DNA of 10,628 nucleotides from Lentisphaeria bacterium UBA1829 (GTDB lineage Bacteria > Verrucomicrobiota > Lentisphaeria > Victivallales > UBA1829), in the NCBI GenBank assembly GCA_002338895.1, contig DDJH01000235.1, positions 1-10,628 on the forward strand, read 5' to 3'. A program made the translations under genes and the position numbers. The notes under the pieces are model-generated. The model ran no database searches. It worked only from the letters and a program-made list of their open reading frames with translations, and was not told the origin of the DNA. Of the stretch, positions 6,600 to 10,628 are shown piece after piece. Numbering within the stretch: position 1 is the stretch's first letter; each line of letters begins with the position of its first letter.

Positions 6600-8313
6600 G
6601 GGTCGGGAATGCCGCCCGGAGCCGGTAGTGACGCCCCTCCGTGCGAATGCGGATCTTCCAGCGGATCAGCGGCGAATCCGCGTCGCATTCCATGGTGGAA
6701 ACAAACGAGACGCGGTTGCGCCAGAAGGAGATTTCCCCTTTCTGAACAACCCGGAGACTCTCCTGCGACCGGAAAAAACGCACCTCCCGGATTGTCGGAT
6801 AAAAGTTGTGGTGATTGACGACATCATCCGCCGCGGCCGGCCGTTCCAGCGGATCCGGATTGTTGTGGGTATAGGCGGCCGCATCGGAGCCGCCGTCGAT
6901 CGGACCTTCGTAGAGCTGCCAGCTGTCCCCATTGTCGTTCTGCATCACGATCGCGCCGAACGCGGCGGGCGATGCGGAGTTGACCCATTCCGTTCCCCGT
7001 GGAGTCCGCAGACTGGCAAGAAATCCATTGCGGTGAATGGTGACGGCATAATGCGGATTTCGGAACTCCATTCCTTCTTCCGGCTGCTGCGGGAGAAGCG
7101 GAGGGCATTCCGGGAACTCCCGCAGGGGGCGCACCTCGAACGGTTTCAGATCCACCAGAAGACGGGAGCTGTCGGCAAGTTCCAGCGTCTCCCGGCGGGG
7201 ATGCGCCGTCGGATTGAACACCGCGTTCCCGGAAGGTGTCAGAAGCTCCAGCGCCTGAAGATCGGCTTGGACCGATTGCAGCGCCGCATCGCAGATGGTT
7301 CCGCAGACCGTATCATGAAAGCAGAGCTTCAGCAGCACTTCCCATTGAGCCTGGAGGGATTCGCGGCTCCGGTTCTGGATCGCCAGAAACATCTCCTCCG
7401 CCAGAAGACGTGCCGTGTGCCGCCGGACGCCCTGCTTGATCCGGATGTTCGTAGACAAGGTCCCCTGAAAGAGCGCGTTGAATTCTCCTGCATAAACGGG
7501 CAGGTCCTCCTCCAAAGTCGCGACGGCATATTCCGACGGAGTGGAAAACGCAATCCGGGAGAACGGTTCTCTTGAGCGGATCGCGCGGCATGCGGAGGGG
7601 GCGCTCTCCTGCGGCATCCGGAAATCGCCGCCATTGCAGATCAGAATCTGTTCGGAAGAGCCGAACCGGCGTTCCTGGTCTGCGAGATGGACAATCTCCT
7701 CCGCGGACGCCTCGGCGAAGCGCTGCTCTTCGGAATTGGCGATGCCGGGCTGTTTTTCCGGGAAAAAAATTCCGGAATAGCCGCGGGGAAGCCAGTGAGT
7801 GAAAAGTTCCGTTCCATCAAGACCTTTCCAGCGGAAATTGTTCTGCTCGAACTGCGGATCCATTCCGCGCCAGAAAAAATAGGAACGGTAGCCGCTCTGA
7901 GACAGCATCTGCGGGAGCTGTGCGTGGTGTCCCCAGCAGTCGGCGATCCAGCAGGCGTCGGGAGTGACGCCGAGGTGATCCCGGAGCCAGGAACGTCCGC
8001 ATTCGATCTGCCGGAACAGAGTTTCGCCGCCACCCAGATTCATATCCGGCATGACGAGCATGCCGGGGGCGAAACACAGACGCCCGCTCTGAGCCAGACG
8101 CCGCATCAGCATCCGGCGTTCCGGACGGCGGCGGTAATATTCCCGGACGGGAAGAATCTGTTCCATGGTGAATTTGTAATCCGGTTCGCTCTCCAGAAGG
8201 TCGAGAGCACGGTCGAGAATCCGGATGCTCTCTTCCAGATAGCTCCGGTATTCCCTGAGATAGACTACGTCATAATGAAATGTGCTGATGATATGAATCC
8301 GCATACTGGACAT
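6154..8313 (-). CDS. N-terminal fragment of the GH38 alpha-mannosidase-like enzyme
   Basis: As sequenced, this frame runs 719 codons, but only residues 1-608 are GH38. They cover the catalytic barrel (about 1-260), the helical middle domain with HDTVCGTICDAAL, and most of the beta domain (NHHNFYPTIREVRFF, ISFWRNRVSFVSTMECDADS). After the G9 tract it continues as a low-complexity Gly/Arg-rich tail (SGAGSDKSASSGQRPRQ) typical of out-of-frame G+C-rich DNA. The product would lack the final GH38 beta domain, which packs against the catalytic core in known structures, so activity is doubtful. Confidence 0.7.
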   Translation of the reverse strand: MSSMRIHIISTFHYDVVYLREYRSYLEESIRILDRALDLLESEPDYKFTMEQILPVREYYRRRPERRMLMRRLAQSGRLCFAPGMLVMPDMNLGGGETLFRQIECGRSWLRDHLGVTPDACWIADCWGHHAQLPQMLSQSGYRSYFFWRGMDPQFEQNNFRWKGLDGTELFTHWLPRGYSGIFFPEKQPGIANSEEQRFAEASAEEIVHLADQERRFGSSEQILICNGGDFRMPQESAPSACRAIRSREPFSRIAFSTPSEYAVATLEEDLPVYAGEFNALFQGTLSTNIRIKQGVRRHTARLLAEEMFLAIQNRSRESLQAQWEVLLKLCFHDTVCGTICDAALQSVQADLQALELLTPSGNAVFNPTAHPRRETLELADSSRLLVDLKPFEVRPLREFPECPPLLPQQPEEGMEFRNPHYAVTIHRNGFLASLRTPRGTEWVNSASPAAFGAIVMQNDNGDSWQLYEGPIDGGSDAAAYTHNNPDPLERPAAADDVVNHHNFYPTIREVRFFRSQESLRVVQKGEISFWRNRVSFVSTMECDADSPLIRWKIRIRTEGRHYRLRAAFPTLVRNGTVTHEIPFGLQVRGRSEYAAETFCDYAGERGGDHAVQPGASRKQCGSGRRNASFPLPVRRHGVQMRQRSVVPGGGGAGGGIRTDGPRREEHGTGRRAGGTICGAADSGSIRVSGAGSDKSASSGQRPRQHIAFRRGIAVSPSL
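6489..6497 (-). repeat. Homopolymer G9 tract (C9 on plus strand) at the GH38 frame break
   Basis: Nine consecutive Gs on the coding strand, flanked by GAGA and ATCACG. Eight would keep the GH38 frame; nine shift it. Tracts of this length are prone to slipped-strand mispairing in cells and to miscalling in sequencing, so the length seen here may not be fixed. Confidence 0.85.
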
Positions 8314-8329
8314 CCCGTGTTTTACATTC

Positions 8330-9061
8330 TTACCAGCGGATCCAGACCGCGGAATAGTTCCATGTTCTGGTTCCTGTCCGATGATAGGCTTTCACCGCAC
8401 GACCGTCGAGCATAACGGCGTTGGCGTAATAAAAAGGATCGATTGGCGCGGTATGGGAGGTCTGCCAGGTGGAACGAAGTCCCCCCATCCCGCTGGTGGT
8501 GGGATAGCACCAGGTATCGGTCTCCCCGAGGAGAATGACATCGCTGAGGCGCCCATTGACCGCTTTTGCTCCTTCGCGCATTGTCGAGATCCGTTTTGGA
8601 ACGGAACAGGCGCTTTCACTGTTTCCGAACAGAAACAGCGGCTGGAAATAGGTGATGTAGCCGCGATTCCTCTGGCTGTTCGGACAGAGCGCCAGGAGAG
8701 GAGCCTTCTGCTGGATTGGACCATGCAGTTCCGCAGTGTCTCCCAGGAAACGCTGTTCGGTCCAGCGTTTGGTGATGTCGTTGTAATACGAAGATCCGTC
8801 ATCTCCCAGAGTCGGGAAATATTCGTCATTGGCATTGAGATACACGGTCATGTAAATGCCGAGCTGTTTCAGATTGTTCAGACAGGACATTGTCCGGGCC
8901 TTCACCCTGGCTTTGTGCAGCGCGGGGAGAAACAGCGCGGCAAGGATGGCAATAATTGCAATTACAACCAGAAGCTCTATCATCGTAAAGTTTCCAACCT
9001 TGCCGAAGGATTGAGCATCCTTCCGGCTTTCGTTCTTTTGTCTCCACAGAATTTTCTTCAT
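8330..9061 (-). CDS. Pseudopilin-like protein with type IV pilin N-terminal methylation motif
   Basis: 243 aa, first gene of the operon, with AAGGAG (9068-9073) 6 nt before the ATG. The long basic leader (residues 1-24) precedes a pilin helix, [20 protein letters not shown] (25-44), with Glu29 at mature +5. The helix continues with [19 protein letters not shown], as in the prepilin-type proteins abundant in Lentisphaerota and Planctomycetota. The residue before the cleavage site is Asn24, not the usual Gly (Gly23 is one position earlier). The C-terminus, [18 protein letters not shown], resembles the H-X9-DG motif of that group, but the His position is Pro. After prepilin peptidase processing it would assemble into a membrane-anchored pseudopilus or stay at the surface. 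No secretion ATPase, secretin or peptidase gene is nearby. The specific role in a glycan operon is unknown. Confidence 0.85.
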   Translation of the reverse strand: MKKILWRQKNESRKDAQSFGKVGNFTMIELLVVIAIIAILAALFLPALHKARVKARTMSCLNNLKQLGIYMTVYLNANDEYFPTLGDDGSSYYNDITKRWTEQRFLGDTAELHGPIQQKAPLLALCPNSQRNRGYITYFQPLFLFGNSESACSVPKRISTMREGAKAVNGRLSDVILLGETDTWCYPTTSGMGGLRSTWQTSHTAPIDPFYYANAVMLDGRAVKAYHRTGTRTWNYSAVWIRW

Positions 9062-9067
9062 ACAATA

Positions 9068-9073
9068 CTCCTT
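9068..9073 (-). promoter_or_regulatory. Ribosome binding site of the pilin gene
   Basis: AAGGAG on the minus strand, 6 nt before the ATG at 9061. It fixes the start choice and gives a long 24-residue leader peptide. Confidence 0.8.
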
Positions 9074-9103
9074 TTCAAAATGCCGGGTCCTTGTTTTGAA
9101 GAT

Positions 9104-9132
9104 ATTATACTATAAAGCGGAACGAAAAACAA
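9104..9132 (-). promoter_or_regulatory. Sigma-70-type promoter of the pilin/glycoside hydrolase operon
   Basis: On the minus strand, -35 TTGTTT (9132-9127) is separated by exactly 17 bp from a perfect -10 TATAAT (9109-9104). Transcription would start near 9097, giving a leader of about 36 nt before the pilin ATG. No other comparable promoter was noticed between the four minus-strand genes, consistent with one transcript. Confidence 0.75.
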
Positions 9133-9154
9133 GAGGGCCAAAGCTCTTTTACAC

Positions 9155-9164
9155 CATGAAATAT
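9155..9164. repeat. Extra copy of the operator half-site CATGAAATAT
   Basis: The ten bases CATGAAATAT here recur at 9186-9195 inside the 22-bp palindrome, 31 bp away, about three DNA turns and so on the same helix face. It also sits in a weak CCAT...ATGG dyad. It may be a second, weaker regulator site. Confidence 0.4.
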
Positions 9165-9176
9165 ATATGGAAATAT

Positions 9177-9198
9177 AAAATATTTCATGAAATATTTT
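9177..9198. promoter_or_regulatory. Perfect 22-bp palindrome, candidate operator of the LacI-type regulator
   Basis: Eleven-base arms (AAAATATTTCA and its reverse complement) meet with no spacer at 9187/9188. It lies between the divergent operon and regulator promoters, the usual position of a LacI-family operator. The core TTTCATGAAA differs from the classical LacI/PurR core, where the central step is CG. It is about 45 bp upstream of the operon -35 and 9 bp upstream of a candidate regulator -35, so simple blocking of the operon promoter is not obvious. Looping, activation or autoregulation are possible. No binding data; assignment is from position and symmetry. Confidence 0.6.
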
Positions 9199-9207
9199 CA
9201 GAAGGAG

Positions 9208-9236
9208 TTGAAAAACAAGATTTCAAGCTTTATGGT
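9208..9236 (+). promoter_or_regulatory. Candidate promoter of the LacI-family regulator gene
   Basis: TTGAAA (9208-9213), a 17-bp gap and TATGGT (9231-9236) match the sigma-70 consensus at 5/6 and 4/6 positions. The start would be near 9243, leaving a leader of about 74 nt. A competing -10, TATAAA at 9174-9179, overlaps the palindrome, but its best -35 (TTTACA, 9148) is 20 bp away. Confidence 0.35.
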
Positions 9237-9304
9237 AAAGTCGGCTTCCTTTTCCGGGGTTTCGCGGGAAAGGAGCGTTTTCAGCGGAGAGGATACGGAG
9301 AGAA

Positions 9305-9310
9305 GGGAGG
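9305..9310 (+). promoter_or_regulatory. Ribosome binding site of the LacI-family regulator
   Basis: GGGAGG, 6 nt before the ATG at 9317. It selects this ATG over later ones such as the Met9 codon. Confidence 0.7.
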
Positions 9311-9316
9311 AACTGC

Positions 9317-10294
9317 ATGGGAAAGAAAAACGGACCGGGGATGACCATTGCACAGATAGCAAGGAGATGTCATGTTTCTCCGGCGACAGTAAGCCGGGTT
9401 CTGTACAATCGTCCGTATGTGGCAGAGGAGATCCGGGAAAGGGTCCGGGAAGAGATCCGGCGCAGCGGATACGTTTTCTGCCATACCTCCCGCATGGGCA
9501 AGATTCTTGTTCTGGCGCCCGCGGGAAAGACGCTGATACACGGGGAATATTACTATTCGATGTTCAATGCGCTCCAATCGGAGTTTCAGTCCGCCGGATA
9601 CGAAACGGTGGCGGGCCGTTCCAGCGTGTTGCCCATGCTGGGCAATGTCGGATTTGATGCCGTGATATCCCTGACCTCCGACGATCAGGTTTTTTCCTAC
9701 TGGCAGGAACACCTGATAGCCCCCTTGATCTATATCAACTGGAAGAAACCGCCTCATGCGGACTGTTTTTCGATCAGCGCGGATCATCGGGGAGCTCTGG
9801 CGCGGGTGGTGGATCTGCTCTATCGAAACGGCCACAGGAAAATTGGTTTTCTTGGTGTGGGCTTTGAAATTCCAGACAATCAGCGTCCCTGGGAGGAACG
9901 GGAAGGCTTTCTTCAGGCGATGCGCCGGAAAACTCTTCTTTCCAGCGCTTTTCTGGAATACACCAACGATCAGGAACCGCATCAGGCGCTGACGAATCTG
10001 CTTCGCCGAGGGATCACAGCCCTGATATGTCCCTCCATTACGGAAGGGGCGAAAATTGCGCGTATTCTTCAGGATTTGCGCTGGAGGATTCCGGAGGATA
10101 TTTCCCTTGTGGTCGGCGACTCCGAGTTCAGCAACCCAGTGAATACGATTCCGCTGACCGCAATGCGCATGCCCTATGAGAAAATTGCGGAATGCTGCTG
10201 TTCCGTTGTCCAGAAACGGATTCCGTCGACGTTGGAGATCGAGTATGAAATTGTGGAGCGGGAGAGTGTCGGTCCGGTTTCCGGGAAGGGATGA
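9317..10294 (+). CDS. LacI-family transcriptional regulator
   Basis: 325 aa, close to the usual LacI length of 330-340. The helix-turn-helix spans residues about 9-55: MTIAQIARRCHVSPATVSRVL then YVAEEIRERVREEIRRSGYV, which match the family pattern well. The usual hinge stretch with a conserved Ala-Arg/Leu is replaced by CHTSRMGK, so minor-groove contacts may differ. The ligand-binding domain (about 62-315) is periplasmic-binding-protein-like: VLAPAGKTLIHGEYYYSMF, FDAVISL, LYRNGHRKIGFLGVG, REGFLQAM, ITALICPS, and IPEDISLVVGD near the end. It should bind DNA as a dimer and respond to a sugar or sugar derivative. Being divergent to the glycoside hydrolase operon, it most likely controls that operon and itself through the 9177-9198 palindrome. 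The ligand is not predictable from sequence. The gene shows no lesions, unlike its enzyme neighbours. Confidence 0.9.
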   Translation: MGKKNGPGMTIAQIARRCHVSPATVSRVLYNRPYVAEEIRERVREEIRRSGYVFCHTSRMGKILVLAPAGKTLIHGEYYYSMFNALQSEFQSAGYETVAGRSSVLPMLGNVGFDAVISLTSDDQVFSYWQEHLIAPLIYINWKKPPHADCFSISADHRGALARVVDLLYRNGHRKIGFLGVGFEIPDNQRPWEEREGFLQAMRRKTLLSSAFLEYTNDQEPHQALTNLLRRGITALICPSITEGAKIARILQDLRWRIPEDISLVVGDSEFSNPVNTIPLTAMRMPYEKIAECCCSVVQKRIPSTLEIEYEIVERESVGPVSGKG

Positions 10295-10628
10295 CCTTTT
10301 TGAAAGCCGATCGGAAGTACCGGAACCATCCAGAGGACGGAGTGTGCGCTGCAAAAAGGATGCAAGATCTTTCCGTGCAAAAATTTGCTCCATTTTTGAT
10401 TACAGGTCGTTTGTTCTGAAAAGCGAATTTCACAAAGCTCGAAAAATTCTCTGAATCAAAAAGTCAAAGTCTTTTGTTATGAATTGTGCGAATAAGGGGT
10501 CGACCTCTTGATTTTTCGAACCCATGTCCTCTGCAAGTTCATTCTTGCATTATTATTTGATTACAAACATGTTACCTTAATAAAAGATTACAAATTGAAT
10601 GTATAGCAGAGAAAAATTGACGATCAAA
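10295..10628. other. Non-coding 3' flank turning AT-rich, probable control region of a gene beyond the window
   Basis: No convincing coding frame is seen in these 334 bases. A weak all-AT hairpin (CAAAAAT, 7-nt loop, ATTTTTG; 10378-10398) follows the regulator but is not a convincing terminator. From about 10430 base composition becomes markedly AT-richer. It holds three GATTACA copies (10398, 10559, 10586), a GGTCGACC dyad (10498-10505) and an inverted pair CGAAAAAT (10440) / ATTTTTCG (10511). No good -35/-10 pair with correct spacing was found, though TTGATT at 10557 could be a -35. Confidence 0.5.
10494..10509. repeat. Imperfect 16-bp palindrome around GGTCGACC
   Basis: AAGGGGTCGACCTCTT is symmetric except for one position pair, with a perfect 8-bp core at 10498-10505 and no loop. 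That suits a protein-binding site better than an RNA hairpin. Nothing here identifies the protein. Confidence 0.35.

Larger units (their letters stand above)
5976..8313 (-). pseudogene. GH38 alpha-mannosidase-like enzyme, frameshifted at a G9 tract and with lost stop codon
   Basis: GH38 enzymes are metal-dependent retaining alpha-mannosidases. N-terminal FHYD (His13, Asp15) is the HxD metal pair. PDMNLGGGETLFRQ fits the conserved pDenl.sGEs.iRQ stretch. WIADCWGHHAQLPQ carries the probable nucleophile Asp125, and FHDTVCGTICD belongs to the middle domain. The C-terminal LFLRLYEG and LNLRPFEIKNLLF are GH38 C-terminal hallmarks, but they sit in another frame. The switch is at nine Gs (6489-6497); eight would restore CDYAGERGGITLFNRG. 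The original stop is inferred at 5976-5978 (TGA, now TTA), giving 778 codons, a normal size. No signal peptide is visible, so the enzyme should be cytoplasmic. Start: ATG 8313 is 16 nt after the pilin stop; ATG 8304, with GGGA upstream, is as plausible. Confidence 0.8.

Noticed and set aside
9096..9657. Plus-strand frames starting at 9096 and 9187 within the intergenic region
   Set aside because: They run through the operator and promoter region into the regulator in the wrong frame. Their N-termini are AT-rich DNA translated by chance.
9281..10393. 370-codon minus-strand frame over the LacI-type regulator
   Set aside because: It is the aligned antisense of a clear LacI-family gene, for the same codon-usage reason, and has no recognisable protein features.
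10280..10400. Rho-independent terminator after the LacI-family gene
   Set aside because: The CCGGTTTCCGG hairpin lies inside the coding end without a following U-run, and the CAAAAAT hairpin is all AT; neither is convincing.
1..10628. CRISPR arrays, tRNA or rRNA genes, insertion sequences
   Set aside because: No regular spaced repeats, cloverleaf-like segments, transposase motifs or flanking inverted repeats were noticed on either strand.

Overview
The window looks like a piece of a carbohydrate-degradation locus from an anaerobic bacterium of the Lentisphaerota (Victivallis-type) or a close PVC-group relative. This is inferred from gene content, not from a marker gene. The clues are a pseudopilin with an [23 protein letters not shown] N-terminus next to glycoside hydrolase genes, very large secreted clan GH-A-like enzymes carrying an N-terminal beta-rich module, a divergent LacI-type regulator, G+C-rich coding DNA that avoids TTA, CTA and TCA codons, and clear Shine-Dalgarno sites.

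Layout. From about 9061 leftwards, four genes lie head to tail on the minus strand: a type II secretion/type IV pilin-like protein (9061-8330), a GH38 alpha-mannosidase-like enzyme (8313-5976), a 1326-residue secreted GH42/clan GH-A-like enzyme (5979-2000), and a secreted GH5-like enzyme that runs off the left edge (2003-<1). A strong sigma-70-type promoter (TTGTTT, 17 bp, TATAAT) lies just upstream of the pilin gene. The junctions are tight: 16 bp, a reconstructed ATGA overlap, and an intact ATGA overlap. The set is therefore read as one operon. A LacI-family regulator (9317-10294) points the other way. The 255-bp space between contains a perfect 22-bp palindrome plus a repeated half-site 31 bp away, the best operator candidate. 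The last 334 bp hold no gene and become AT-rich, as expected for the control region of a gene beyond the right edge.

The most striking observation is that the two middle genes are broken by four separate lesions, while the regulator, the pilin and the visible part of the GH5-like gene are intact. The lesions are (1) one extra G in a G9 tract in the GH38 gene, (2) one missing G in a G5 run in the GH42-like gene, (3) an in-frame TAA in the GH42-like gene, and (4) a single-base change at 5977 that appears to have destroyed the GH38 stop codon and the GH42-like start codon at once. Undoing all four gives clean reading frames of 778 and 1326 codons joined by an ATGA overlap, with a Shine-Dalgarno GGAG at the right distance. 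Either the locus is decaying, the G9 tract is a phase switch, or the assembly contains errors. Reads are needed to decide.

If intact, the operon would couple a cell-surface or pseudopilus component to one leaderless and two exported glycan-cleaving enzymes under control of a sugar-sensing repressor. The substrate cannot be named with certainty; GH38 points to alpha-mannosides, such as N-glycans or mannans.
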